Assembly (NCBI RefSeq): GCF_003355155.1
Contig: NZ_CP031320.1
Location: 5,695,367-5,759,366 of the forward strand
Length of the DNA stretch: 64,000 bases
Reading direction: 5' to 3'
Source of the DNA: Streptomyces armeniacus
GTDB lineage: Bacteria > Actinomycetota > Actinomycetes > Streptomycetales > Streptomycetaceae
Each line of letters opens with the position of its first letter. Position 1 is the stretch's first letter. This document shows positions 1 through 8,509 of the stretch, one piece after another. A program made the translations under genes and the position numbers. The notes beneath the pieces were generated by a model. It did not search any database. It saw nothing but the letters and a program-made list of their open reading frames with translations, and was not told the DNA's origin.

Positions 1-262
1 CGTCACCGCTGCGGTTGGCGAACGCGATCGCCGCGATGAGCAGCACCACGACGCCCACCACGGTGACCAGGCTGCGGCCGGGGCGGCCGGCGGAGCGTCT
101 GCCGACGCCGTACACGTCGCCGTCCTCGCCCGGCAGCCGCGTGCGCGTCCCCAGGCGGCCGGTGCCGCCCGCGGAGTCGCCGGCCGAACCGCGTCTTCTC
201 GACGGGCCCGTCTCGCCGCCCGTACGACCGCGCTCGTCGTACCCGTCGCCGCCGATGCTCAT
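1..262 (-). CDS. Membrane-anchored protein, N-terminal part (runs off window)
   Basis: Start ATG at 262-260; 87 codons are visible and the rest lies left of base 1. The first ~63 residues are Gly/Arg/Ser-rich and look disordered and cytoplasmic. A single hydrophobic segment follows at about residues 65-82 (SLVTVVGVVVLLIAAIAF), then the chain leaves the window. This is the layout of a single-pass membrane protein with an extracytoplasmic C-terminal domain. The family cannot be named from this piece. Codon use in this frame is strongly GC at the third position, unlike the two overlapping Arg-rich frames, which I treat as shadows. Confidence 0.6.
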   Translation of the reverse strand, partial: MSIGGDGYDERGRTGGETGPSRRRGSAGDSAGGTGRLGTRTRLPGEDGDVYGVGRRSAGRPGRSLVTVVGVVVLLIAAIAFANRSGD

Positions 263-683
263 GCCGGACGTGCTCCCTCAACGCTCATGCCGGACGTGCC
301 CCTCAACTCTCAGCAACTCTCAGTCAGTCAACCGCCGTCACTGCATTGTCCCCTCACACGACGTTAGCGGGGGTACCGGCTGCGTGGGTCCAGTGAGACG
401 GAGGGACCGGGGCATCTCCTCGGATTGCCGGAGGCAGCCGGGGGCGCAGCGGTCGCACACCCGTACCAACGTGCGCTCCCGCCCCCGGCGGCACCCGCGG
501 CACCCCGGCCGGCGGCACGCGACCGAAATCTGTCGCGTGCACCGGATCTTGCCGAGGCGGTCCGGATCTGTCGTGACAGGGCGCGCGGGGCCGATCTACG
601 ATCGGAGGACGGCATCGCGCGTCGGTCACCGGCCGGGTGAGGCGTGGAGGTGCCCGTGAGATGCCTGACGGAGGCATTCCACC
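263..683. other. Intergenic region without a recognisable gene
   Basis: 421 bases between the leftward membrane protein and the rightward VOC gene. All open frames here are Arg/Pro/Ala-rich shadows typical of high-GC DNA. The divergent promoters of both genes must lie here, but no -10/-35 pair stands out. The only clear element is the GGAGG ribosome site at about 670-674 for the VOC gene. Confidence 0.5.
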
Positions 684-1082
684 GTGTCAGTCGAGTTGAA
701 TCACACCATCATTCACGCCCGTGACAACCGGGCTTCCGCCGAATTCCTGGCGCACATCCTCGATTTGGAGACCGGGGCCGAGTGGGGCCCGTTCATCCCC
801 GTGCAGACCAGCAACGGCGTCACCCTGGACTTCGCGTCCATCGATCCCGAGTCGATCGTCATGCAGCACTACGCGTTCCTCGTGACCGAGGAGGAGTTCG
901 ACGGGATCTTCCAGCGGATCAAGGACGGCGGTGTCGAGTACGCCGCCGATCCGCACTGGAAGCGGCCCGGCGAGATCAACCACAACGACGGCGGGCGCGG
1001 CGTGTACTTCATGGATCCCGCCGGTCACGGCATGGAAGTGATCACGCGCCCGTACGGCGGATGGGACGCCGTAGGCGCGTAG
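684..1082 (+). CDS. VOC (glyoxalase/bleomycin-resistance/dioxygenase) family protein
   Basis: 132 aa from GTG at 684, with GGAGG about 10 bases upstream. The N-terminal part (ELNHTIIHARDNRASAEFLA) and the C-terminal GRGVYFMDPAGHGMEVI are hallmarks of the vicinal-oxygen-chelate fold, in which a His near the start and a Glu near the end bind a divalent metal. The second half carries the second betaalphabetabetabeta unit, so the protein is a complete single VOC monomer. Substrate is unknown; such proteins include dioxygenases, isomerases and antibiotic-binding proteins. No operon partner: the next gene starts 139 bases on with its own promoter-like sequence. Confidence 0.85.
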   Translation: MSVELNHTIIHARDNRASAEFLAHILDLETGAEWGPFIPVQTSNGVTLDFASIDPESIVMQHYAFLVTEEEFDGIFQRIKDGGVEYAADPHWKRPGEINHNDGGRGVYFMDPAGHGMEVITRPYGGWDAVGA

Positions 1083-1220
1083 GCGCGTAAGCACGTAGGC
1101 GCCTAGGCGCGTAAGGGCAGCCGTGTCCGGTCCACCGTAAGGGCCACCGTGCCCCGCATCAGTCCACTGTCGTCCGATTGGACCTGTTGGGCCGGTGCGG
1201 GGCACGGCTAGCTTTCCCGC

Positions 1221-2081
1221 ATGTCCGCCACATCGCGCGCCACGCGTATCCACATCGTCGACGCCTTCACCGCCCGCCCGTTCGCCGGGAACCCGGCGGG
1301 TGTCTGCCTGCTGCCCGCCGGGGACTGGCCGGAGGAGGCGTGGATGCAGCAGGTCGCCGCCGAGGTGAACCACTCGGAGACGGCGTTCGCCCGGCCGCGG
1401 CCCGAGGCGGCCGGCGGGGAGTCCGCGGTGGACTGGGAGTTGCGCTGGTTCACTCCCGTCATGGAGACCAATCTCTGCGGCCATGCCACATTGGCCACCA
1501 CGCACGTGCTCCGTATGGAACGGGGCATCGCCGGGACCGTACGGTTCCACAGCCGCTTCAGCGGCGTCCTCGTCGCCCATGCCGAACCGGAGGGTGACAT
1601 CACGCTGGACTTCCCCGCCGCACCCGGCACCGAGAGGCCGGTGCCCGACGGGCTGGCGGCGGCGCTGGGCGCCGAGCCCCAAGCCACGTACGGCACCGGC
1701 GCGTTGGGCGACCTGCTGGCCGTCCTCGAGGACGAGGACGCCGTACGGGCCGCGCGCCCCGATCCGGACGCGCTGGCGGCGGTCGTGCGCGAGGCGGGGC
1801 TGCGCGGCGTCATGATCACGGCGCCGGCGAGTACGGACAGGCTCGGCTACGACTTCGTCTCCCGCTTCTTCTCGCCGAACGAGGGCATCGCCGAGGACCC
1901 CGTAACCGGCAGCGCCCACACGGCGCTCGCCCCGTACTGGTCGGCGCGACTGGGCCGCGACGGGCTCACGGGCCTCCAGGCGTCACCGCGTTCGGGGCTG
2001 GTACGCACCGCCGTGCGCGGCGACCGCGTACATCTGACGGGCGGCGCCGTCACGGTCCTGGACGGCACGCTGCACGTGTGA
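1221..2081 (+). CDS. PhzF family isomerase/epimerase
   Basis: 286 aa, the usual length of PhzF/diaminopimelate-epimerase-fold proteins. Two half-domains are visible: N-terminal DAFTARPFAGNPAGVC and C-terminal EDPVTGSAHTALAPYW, the two glycine-rich loops that form the substrate pocket. The catalytic Glu sits in EVNHSETAFA near residue 50. GHATLATTHVL is also family-typical. A TAGCTT -10-like hexamer at 1209-1214 ends six bases before the ATG, and there is no ribosome site, so the mRNA is probably leaderless. In phenazine makers PhzF isomerises DHHA, but no other phz gene is here; the substrate of this copy is unknown. Confidence 0.88.
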   Translation: MSATSRATRIHIVDAFTARPFAGNPAGVCLLPAGDWPEEAWMQQVAAEVNHSETAFARPRPEAAGGESAVDWELRWFTPVMETNLCGHATLATTHVLRMERGIAGTVRFHSRFSGVLVAHAEPEGDITLDFPAAPGTERPVPDGLAAALGAEPQATYGTGALGDLLAVLEDEDAVRAARPDPDALAAVVREAGLRGVMITAPASTDRLGYDFVSRFFSPNEGIAEDPVTGSAHTALAPYWSARLGRDGLTGLQASPRSGLVRTAVRGDRVHLTGGAVTVLDGTLHV

Positions 2082-2258
2082 CCGACCACGGGCCCGCGGA
2101 TATTCCGTTGCCCGGCGGCCCGTCGGCGGTTACGTTCCGGGTTCCGGATGCACGGAAGGACCGGACAGGGAGGGAGGTGTACGGCTCATGCGCACGCCCG
2201 AGCCGCAGCAGCGCCAGCGCAGCACTGCCACCTTCCACCACCTCACCACGGAGACGTC

Positions 2259-3227
2259 TTGTCCTCTCGCACTACGGGTCGCACTACGGTCGACACGCCC
2301 CGCATCACCCCGCTGACCGACCCCGGCGCCGATCCCGGCCCCGGCGCTTCCGCGTCGCCGCAGGCCGCGGAACCCCCGTCCAGCCACCGTCTCGCGTGGC
2401 TCGCGTCCGACGCCGCGGGCGTGCCCCTCGGGTCCGCGTTCCTGCGGCTGTTCCACCGGGACGGGCAGCGCCATCTCGCCGAGCTGCGGCTCGCCGTCCA
2501 CCCCGCCGAACGGCGGGCGGGCGTCGGGTCCCGGCTGCTCGACGCGGCGGTCGGCGCCGCGCGGGCCGAAGGGCGCGGGCGCGTCCTCGCGCAGGCCGAG
2601 GCGGGTTCGGCCGGCGAACGGTTCCTGGCCGCCCGCGGGTTCCGTACGGTCCTCACGCTGACCTTCGCCCGCCTGCCGCTGTCCACCGGGGCCGGACCGG
2701 CCGACCTGCCCGGACCGGCGGCAGCCGCCCGCCGGCCGCATCCGGGCTACCGGCTGCGGTCCTGGGCCGGGACCGTCCCGGACGAACTGGCCGGTACCTT
2801 CGCCGACTCGCGTCGCGCCATGGACGACATGCCCATGGACGACACGGACTACGGCACCGTCGAGTGGGACGTGGCCCGCGTCCGCGAGGTGGCCGAGGCG
2901 GTCGCGGCCCGCGGCGACCTGCTGTACACCGTCGCCGCGGTCGACGAGTCGGACGGCACCATCGCCGGGTTCACCGAACTCGTGGTGCCGGGCGACGGCA
3001 GGGGCGACGGCCAGCACTACGGGACCGGCGTGCTGCCGGAGCACCGCGGGCGCGGGCTGGGGCGCCGGATGAAGGCCGAGTCCGTACGGCAGGTGCGCGA
3101 GCGGCACCCCGGACTGAGCGGTCTGCTGACGGACACCGCCGACAGCAACCCGTACATGCGGGGCATCAACGACGCGCTGGGTTACGTGCCGACGCACCGC
3201 GCGGTGGAGTGCCAGCTCGACCTGTAG
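2259..3227 (+). CDS. Tandem GNAT-domain acetyltransferase
   Basis: 322 aa from TTG 2259, which has a GGAG six bases upstream; an earlier in-frame start at 2148 lacks a good ribosome site. Two GNAT units are visible. The N-terminal unit has the acetyl-CoA motif ELRLAVHPAERRAGVGSRLL (about residues 75-95). The C-terminal unit has GTGVLPEHRGRGLGRRMK followed by TDTADSNPYMRGINDALGY, the motif A/B pattern of an active GNAT. The C-terminal unit is therefore the likely catalytic one, with the N-terminal copy partly degenerate. The substrate (small amine or peptide N-terminus) cannot be predicted. Confidence 0.85.
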   Translation: MSSRTTGRTTVDTPRITPLTDPGADPGPGASASPQAAEPPSSHRLAWLASDAAGVPLGSAFLRLFHRDGQRHLAELRLAVHPAERRAGVGSRLLDAAVGAARAEGRGRVLAQAEAGSAGERFLAARGFRTVLTLTFARLPLSTGAGPADLPGPAAAARRPHPGYRLRSWAGTVPDELAGTFADSRRAMDDMPMDDTDYGTVEWDVARVREVAEAVAARGDLLYTVAAVDESDGTIAGFTELVVPGDGRGDGQHYGTGVLPEHRGRGLGRRMKAESVRQVRERHPGLSGLLTDTADSNPYMRGINDALGYVPTHRAVECQLDL

Positions 3228-3322
3228 CCGGGGCGGAAGGGCGCCCACGCGGGGTTACGCCCGCGCGGTCGCAACCCCGCGCGGGCGTACCGGCGCGCGG
3301 AACCGCGGGCGCACCGGGCGGC

Positions 3323-4156
3323 TCAGCCGCCGAAGCTGGTGCGCTCGAGCCAGAAGTCCAGCAGCACGGGGTCGCCCAGCACCTCGACGCGGTCGCTGTC
3401 CGGCGCCAGCCTGCGGTAGAAGACGAGGAGCACGTCGGTGAGCGGCCCGCGCAGCGCCGTCGTCGCGGTGCCGTGCGTACGGTGCCACAGCGGGCCGTCC
3501 GGGCCCAGCTCGATCAGCCACTCCGCCCTGACGCCGCTCCCGTCCTCGCCCCCGCCCGTGTCCGTCGCGTGCAAGTGGAGGCTGTCCCCGGCCCGTTCGC
3601 GCAGCTGGAGCAGCTGCTCGTCGTACGCCTGGGCCTCCGGACTGCACACGATGTCCAGCCACTCGTCCACGCAGTCCGCCGCCACCTCGGGCGCGACCTC
3701 GTACGGCTGTCCCGCCGCCAGGCAGGCGTCGGCGCGGTGGACGACCGTCTCGTGCGTCATACGGCGCGCCCAGAAGACCGTGCTCTGCTCCTCCGACCAG
3801 GTCCACAGGCGTGCTTCCGGTCCGGCGTCCCGCAGCGCGCCCGCGAGGAGTTCGGCGCCTTCGGCGAGCCACTCGTCGAGGGCCGCGGCATCCGCCGCCG
3901 CCTCGTGCTTCGGGGGCGGCCCCTCGAACTCCGGCACCGCCTCGTCCGGGACTTCCTCCTGCGCCCGCGTACGGACGATCTCGTGCACCCAGCGGTGCGC
4001 GCCGCCCAGGTGGACGGCCAGTTCGCGGAGGGTCCAGTCCGGGCAGCTCGGCACCTGGGCGGACGGGTCGGCACCGGCGAGGGTCTCCCGGAACAGCCGC
4101 GTCTGCCGGAGGATTTCGGAGCGGTACCGCTCGAAGGGCAGTGAGGTCGACACCAT
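3323..4156 (-). CDS. Maleylpyruvate isomerase-type, mycothiol-dependent enzyme family
   Basis: 277 aa from ATG at 4156; upstream in-frame codons are Arg-rich and unlikely. The N-terminal helical bundle (YRSEILRQTRLF ... WTLRELAVHLGGAHRWVHEIV) is the DinB-like metal-binding MDMPI_N domain, with His residues that would bind Zn or Ni. The middle has RRMTHETVVHRADA, another metal-ligand segment of the family. The C-terminal 80 residues form the MDMPI C-terminal domain. Known members use mycothiol, the actinobacterial thiol, to isomerise or detoxify small molecules; the substrate here is unknown. It is convergent with the preceding acetyltransferase gene. Confidence 0.82.
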   Translation of the reverse strand: MVSTSLPFERYRSEILRQTRLFRETLAGADPSAQVPSCPDWTLRELAVHLGGAHRWVHEIVRTRAQEEVPDEAVPEFEGPPPKHEAAADAAALDEWLAEGAELLAGALRDAGPEARLWTWSEEQSTVFWARRMTHETVVHRADACLAAGQPYEVAPEVAADCVDEWLDIVCSPEAQAYDEQLLQLRERAGDSLHLHATDTGGGEDGSGVRAEWLIELGPDGPLWHRTHGTATTALRGPLTDVLLVFYRRLAPDSDRVEVLGDPVLLDFWLERTSFGG

Positions 4157-4319
4157 GGGCCGCAGGTTACGTGCTGTGTCCTCCCGGCGCCGTTCCATTT
4201 AGCGGCCTGTTGGCGCCCGGTTGGCGCTCGGCTGGTGCCTCAATGGCCACCCGAAGTGGCCGCCCCTGGTGAACGAGCGTGAACCTGCCGCACAACTCCT
4301 GTTCAATGGCAGGCTGTTG

Positions 4320-4335
4320 TAGGCTAATGGCCGTG
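4320..4335 (+). promoter_or_regulatory. -10 element and leaderless start of the first GntR-like gene
   Basis: TAGGCT at 4320-4325 is followed by seven bases and then GTG at 4333. No ribosome site precedes any of the candidate starts at 4279, 4327 or 4333. The paralogous gene at 5770 has TTGTAG plus CCT placed the same way before its GTG, and both share GGCAG just upstream. The parallel supports a leaderless mRNA beginning at or near 4333. Confidence 0.5.
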
Positions 4336-5238
4336 TCCAGTGACAGCATGGCAGCAGATGGACAACGAAGCCCGCGGGATGTCGTCGCGGAAGGGCTGCG
4401 GCGCCGCATCTCCCGCGGCGAGCTGCGGATAGGCCAGCAGATTCCCACTCAGGCGGACCTCAGCGAGCAGTTCTCGGTGCCGCGCGGCGCCGTGCGCCGC
4501 GCCCTCGAACTCCTGGAACGGGAAGGGCTGATCAAGCGCGCCCGCCAGGGCACCCCCGCCGAGGTCGTGCAGAACGTGCCCGACCGCCCCGCGGCGCCGG
4601 GCGAGGCGCCGTTCGGCCGCCAGCACGTGCCGCGTACGGCCGGGCTGGAGCTCACCGAACGGGTCGCCAGGGCGTTCCGCGGCACCCACGTCAGCATCGA
4701 CGCGTACTGCGCGAGCGGGGAGACGCTCGCTTCCGCGCTGGCCGGCCCGGTGGTCGCGGTGACCGCCGGGAAGCCGCGCCCGCAGTCGCTGCGCGTCCGC
4801 ATCCTGCTGCCGGACCCGGACAATCCGCTGGCGTTGCCGCAGGTCGTCGGTGATCCGCTGGACGGCAGGCCGCGCGAGCGGCTGCGCGAGGTGACCGAGC
4901 ACATCTGGGGTTCGCTGCGGCACTCGCTGCGGATGCTGGAGGTACGGGAGCTGGTGCCGGAGGTCCGGGTGGAGGCGCGGAAGGTGTCGATCACGCCGAC
5001 CCAGCGGGTGTTCATCCTGAACGGCGAGGAGGTCCTCACCGGGCACTACCAAGTGCTGCCGCGCCGCGTGGAGCTCAGCCGCGATCCGATGGAGATCTAC
5101 GACATGCTGGGCCTGGACGGCATCCTCTTCCGCCACACGGCGGTGCCGGGAGACCAGGTGACGGAGGCGTACGTACAGCAGACGAAGCTGTGGTTCGACT
5201 CGCTCTGGGACACCATCGCCCGCCCCATGGAGCCTTAG
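4333..5238 (+). CDS. GntR-type winged-helix regulator with a non-standard C-terminal sensor domain (copy 1)
   Basis: 301 aa from GTG 4333 (leaderless model). Residues ~10-75 form a GntR winged helix: VAEGLRRRISRGELRIGQQI, then PTQADLSEQFSVPRGAVRRALELLEREGLI, the recognition-helix pattern. The C-terminal ~200 residues are not a UTRA, FCD or aminotransferase domain. They contain a two-stranded region (SLRVRILLPD), helices, VRVEARKVSITPTQRVFILNGEEVLTG and the ending WFDSLWDTIARPM, reminiscent of PLD-like sensor domains that end in a W/F-x-x-L/W helix. Ligand unknown. The gene at 5770 is a clear paralogue with the same two domains. Confidence 0.8.
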   Translation: MSSDSMAADGQRSPRDVVAEGLRRRISRGELRIGQQIPTQADLSEQFSVPRGAVRRALELLEREGLIKRARQGTPAEVVQNVPDRPAAPGEAPFGRQHVPRTAGLELTERVARAFRGTHVSIDAYCASGETLASALAGPVVAVTAGKPRPQSLRVRILLPDPDNPLALPQVVGDPLDGRPRERLREVTEHIWGSLRHSLRMLEVRELVPEVRVEARKVSITPTQRVFILNGEEVLTGHYQVLPRRVELSRDPMEIYDMLGLDGILFRHTAVPGDQVTEAYVQQTKLWFDSLWDTIARPMEP

Positions 5239-5277
5239 TCATGAGGCGGTGCGTGTGTGTTCGTGGGCGCTACGGCC

Positions 5278-5487
5278 TCACTGGCGGTCCGCGATCAGCA
5301 TCAGTACGAGCAGCACGCTCGTCACGCAGACCAGGTTCTGGGGCATCGGATTCCGCCGAAGTCCCCGCGCAAGCACAGTGATCAGGGTGACCACCATGGC
5401 ACCGTGCCAGCCAATCGTCACAGCCAGGTCAACGGCGACCTGGAACAGCAGCTCAATGAGCAGATTTGTGCGGACCAATGCCGCCAT
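5278..5487 (-). CDS. Small hydrophobic membrane protein (69 aa)
   Basis: Starts at ATG 5487 behind an excellent ribosome site, AGGAGG eight bases upstream. Two membrane helices are seen: LLIELLFQVAVDLAVTIGW and VCVTSVLLVLMLIAD, with a basic loop (ARGLRRNP) between them. Size and layout resemble the small Spd-type membrane proteins of Streptomyces plasmid-transfer regions, but there is no diagnostic motif, so the function is open. It lies between two paralogous GntR-like regulators, both on the opposite strand, which makes it a candidate target of either regulator. Confidence 0.68.
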   Translation of the reverse strand: MAALVRTNLLIELLFQVAVDLAVTIGWHGAMVVTLITVLARGLRRNPMPQNLVCVTSVLLVLMLIADRQ

Positions 5488-5757
5488 GGCCCTCACCTCC
5501 TGCGGATCACGTCCTTCCGAGTGGAATACCTTCGGTTGGTATCCCCGTTGGCAGTAACTCTTCATTGAGGCACTGCCATTGGTCGCGTACTTCGTAGATT
5601 CGACTCCTACCCCTGACCAACCCTGACCAACTCCGAACGACCGGACCAGCCTGACCGGAGACGGCCGACCCGTCGGCGGCATGACGCGGGCAAGGTACGG
5701 GCATCCGCCGAGATGACCGGAAGTTGCGGCCATCTGTCCCGGTGTGAACGGCAGTTG

Positions 5758-5772
5758 TAGCCTCGGCAAGTG
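5758..5772 (+). promoter_or_regulatory. -10 element and leaderless start of the second GntR-like gene
   Basis: TAGCCT at 5758-5763, then six bases, then GTG 5770. This is the ideal distance for transcription to begin at the start codon. It matches the arrangement before the paralogue at 4333. Confidence 0.55.
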
Positions 5773-6666
5773 GCTTCGACGACTGCGGGCAAGAGCGGGG
5801 ACGCGGGGGACACGGGGGCCGACGGAAGCGTCGAAATTCCCCGGTACCGGCGGGTTGCGGACGATCTCCGAGCCATGATCCTGGACGGCAGAATCGGGCA
5901 GGACCGGCCGCTGCCGAAGCAGCAGCAGCTCCAGCGCCGCTACCGCGTGGGCAGGGGCACCGTGCAGAGCGCGCTGCAACTGCTGCGCGAGGAGGGGCTG
6001 ATCGAGGAGGGCGTGCCGGGGCGGGCCGCGCGGGTGGCTCAGCAGGGCAGCAGCCTGCAGCCGCTGGCGCACCACATCGCGCGCGCGTTCTCGGCGAAGC
6101 ACGTGTCGCTGGACGTGTGGTCACTGACGGTGGAGACGCTCAGCAAGGCGATCCAGAACCAGGCCGCGGAGATACGGCAGGGCGAGCAGCGCCCGGAGTC
6201 CATCGCCGTCCGGGTGCTGCTGCCCGACCTGGAGACCCGGCATCCGTATCCGCGGCACGTGGACGACCCCGACGACCCGCGCCCGCTGCAACGGCTGCGG
6301 CACGTCATCCGCACGTACGCGGGCGCGCTGGAGCACTCGCTGACGACGCTCGCCGAGGCGCACCTCGTGGAGGACGTACGGGTGGAGATCCGGGGCATGC
6401 CGACGATCCCCGGAGAGAAGCGCTACATCATCAACAACGCGGAGATCCTCACCGGCTTCTACAGCATCCGCCGCAGCCACATGTACAACAACCCGGACGG
6501 CGCGACGCTCGACATCCTGGAGCTGTACAGCGACGGCAGCCTGTTCCCGTTCACCCGGAGCGCGCCGGGCGCGTCACCGCTGGACGACGCCCGGTTCGAG
6601 CAGATCCGGCAGTGGTTCGACACCCGCTGGGAGCAGGTGGCCAGGCCGCTGCCGCTGAGCGGCTGA
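5770..6666 (+). CDS. GntR-type winged-helix regulator with a non-standard C-terminal sensor domain (copy 2)
   Basis: 298 aa. The winged helix is at about residues 22-90: YRRVADDLRAMILDGRI, PLPKQQQLQRRYRVGRGTVQSALQLLREEGLIEEG. The C-terminal domain matches copy 1 block for block: HVSLDVWSLTVETL, SIAVRVLLPDLE, LVEDVRVEIRGMPTIPGEKRYIINNAEILTGFY and a WFDTRWEQVARPL end. It must be a duplication of copy 1 or of a common ancestor. No UTRA or FCD signature is present. The close spacing of the two copies around a small membrane gene suggests a shared local role, which is inference. Confidence 0.8.
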   Translation: MASTTAGKSGDAGDTGADGSVEIPRYRRVADDLRAMILDGRIGQDRPLPKQQQLQRRYRVGRGTVQSALQLLREEGLIEEGVPGRAARVAQQGSSLQPLAHHIARAFSAKHVSLDVWSLTVETLSKAIQNQAAEIRQGEQRPESIAVRVLLPDLETRHPYPRHVDDPDDPRPLQRLRHVIRTYAGALEHSLTTLAEAHLVEDVRVEIRGMPTIPGEKRYIINNAEILTGFYSIRRSHMYNNPDGATLDILELYSDGSLFPFTRSAPGASPLDDARFEQIRQWFDTRWEQVARPLPLSG

Positions 6667-6801
6667 CGCCGGACACCCGGCGGCAGCCGGCGACAACCTG
6701 CGGCAGCCGACGACGGAAAGCGGGCGGCGAGCTGCGGGGTGACGGGCGGCGGCGGAATTCGGCCGAAATTCAGCCGAATATCGGCCGAAAGCAGCCCCGG
6801 C

Positions 6802-7110
6802 CTACACCGCCATGCCGTAGACGATCGTGAAGAGCGTGCCGAGTGAGCCGATGATGAACACGCCCGTGAGCCCCGCGACGATCAGCCCCTTCCCTTGCTC
6901 CGCGCTGAACGTGTCGCGCAGCGCCGTCGCACCGATGCGCTGCTTGGCAGCGCCCCAGATCGCGATGCCGAGGCAGATGAGAATGGCGACCGCCATCACG
7001 ACCTCGATCATCACCCGTGCTTCGTTGCCCAGTGACCCGAACGGCCCCCAGTCGGGGGCGATTCCACCGATGATGGTGGTGATGTCACCCTTCTCAGCTG
7101 CCAGGATCAT
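6802..7110 (-). CDS. Pilin-like/T4SS-associated integral membrane protein
   Basis: 102 aa from ATG 7110, with GGCGGTGAG about nine bases upstream; a longer start at 7224 adds only low-complexity sequence. It has a short periplasmic-looking N-terminus (AAEKGDITTIIGGIAPDWG) and two long hydrophobic helices, VMIEVVMAVAILICLGIAIWGAA and GLIVAGLTGVFIIGSLGTLFTIVYG. This layout is that of VirB2/TrbC-like small membrane proteins. It is divergent from a lytic transglycosylase gene at 7250, a pairing I recall from the chromosomal conjugation-like cluster of streptomycetes. Function is inferred, not proven. Confidence 0.65.
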   Translation of the reverse strand: MILAAEKGDITTIIGGIAPDWGPFGSLGNEARVMIEVVMAVAILICLGIAIWGAAKQRIGATALRDTFSAEQGKGLIVAGLTGVFIIGSLGTLFTIVYGMAV

Positions 7111-7249
7111 GCGTAACTCACCGCCCCGCTCGGAATGTTGGTTTTGGTGTGACTTGACGTCAGGGACGCCCGGCGCGGTCGCCCCGCGCACTCCTATGAC
7201 TCTACCGCTGTCTTGTGACATCACGGGCTATCTGGGGGATGGTTGAGAC

Positions 7250-8227
7250 GTGCGGAAGGTGTGGGTGGGAGTCGGGGCCGGGGCCGCGGTGTTGTCGGGG
7301 CTCATGGCACTGCTTGTCGTGGGCACGTATGTGGCCGCCTCCTCGATCATGGGTGGCGGGGGCGGCGGACGCCCGACCGGACTGGCGAAGGGCACCGTGC
7401 CCGCCGCGTACCAGGATCTGGTGCGCAAGTGGGGGCAGTTGTGCCCGGAGATCAGCCCGGCGCTGCTGGCCGCGCAGCTGTACCAGGAGAGCGGCTGGCG
7501 CCCGGACGCGCAGAGCCCCGCCGAGGCGCAGGGCATCGCGCAGTTCATCCCGGGCACGTGGGCGACGCACGGGATAGACGGCGACAAGGACGGCGACAGG
7601 GACGTCTGGGACCCGAAGGACGCGATCCCGTCCGCCGCCTCGTACGACTGCGAGCTGGCGGACTACGTCGGGGACGTGCCCGGCAATCCGACGGAGAACA
7701 TGCTCGCGGCGTACAACGCGGGCGCGTACCGCGTGATCCAGTACCAGGGCGTCCCGCCGTACTCGGAGACGCAGAACTACGTGCAGGTGATCCAGAAGCT
7801 CGAGAAGAGCTTCGCCGCGAACAAGGGCCGCGTCGACCCGTCCAAGCAGGCCGCCGGCGCCATCAACTACGCGCAGGAGAAGCTCGGCACGCCGTATCTG
7901 TGGGGCGGCGACGGTACGCCCGAGGACGGCGGCCGGTTCGACTGCTCCGGGCTGTCCAAGGCGGCGTACAAGGCCGTGGGCATCGAGCTGCCGCGCCTCG
8001 CCAGCGCGCAGTGGAACACCGGCCCGCACCCGGGGCGCGACGAACTCCTCCCGGGCGACCTGGTCTTCTTCGCACACGACCTGAACGACCCCGCGTCGAT
8101 CCACCACGTCGGGATCTACGTAGGCGACGGTCAGATGATCGACGCGCCGTACACGGGCGCGAAGATCCGCTTCGACCCGATCGACTCCCCGGACTACTTC
8201 GGGGCGACACGGCCGACGGCGGACTGA
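7250..8227 (+). CDS. Lytic transglycosylase fused to NlpC/P60 endopeptidase
   Basis: 325 aa from GTG 7250 with GGGGG upstream. A membrane anchor or signal (AVLSGLMALLVVGTYVAASSI) covers residues ~12-32. An SLT domain follows (~60-185): CPEISPALLAAQLYQESGW carries the catalytic Glu, then AQGIAQFIPGTW and NMLAAYNAGAYRV. The NlpC/P60 domain (~205-320) has the catalytic Cys in RFDCSGLSKAAYKAVGIELPR and the His in HHVGIYVGDGQMID. Together the domains cut glycan strands and stem peptides. The divergent pilin-like gene suggests local wall opening for a membrane complex, as in T4SS lysozymes; general wall turnover is the alternative. Confidence 0.88.
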   Translation: MRKVWVGVGAGAAVLSGLMALLVVGTYVAASSIMGGGGGGRPTGLAKGTVPAAYQDLVRKWGQLCPEISPALLAAQLYQESGWRPDAQSPAEAQGIAQFIPGTWATHGIDGDKDGDRDVWDPKDAIPSAASYDCELADYVGDVPGNPTENMLAAYNAGAYRVIQYQGVPPYSETQNYVQVIQKLEKSFAANKGRVDPSKQAAGAINYAQEKLGTPYLWGGDGTPEDGGRFDCSGLSKAAYKAVGIELPRLASAQWNTGPHPGRDELLPGDLVFFAHDLNDPASIHHVGIYVGDGQMIDAPYTGAKIRFDPIDSPDYFGATRPTAD

Positions 8228-8509
8228 CGGGCACCGGTTCGTGCCGCGCGGCCGCGACCCGGCCGCCGCCGAGCCGAAGCACAACCGACAGAAGTCGCAA
8301 AGGATTGTGAACTCTCTGTGAGGCGCAGGCCCTGAGCTGCGCGGATGGGTCTCCCTTCGATAACGTCAGGGTGATCTTTCGGTGGAGACAGGAACGTCTG
8401 GCGGGGTGCCGGGCGTTCTCTCGTGCGGAATGGGCATTCCGTAATCACGACCACGGGGGTACGGGGATCGGCAGCGCAGTTCGACTAGGAGTGAAGGGGC
8501 CGTACCGCG

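Noticed and set aside
8228..8509. A gene or regulatory RNA upstream of the PAP2 gene
   Set aside because: No frame with coding character; weak hairpins only, no motif recognised.
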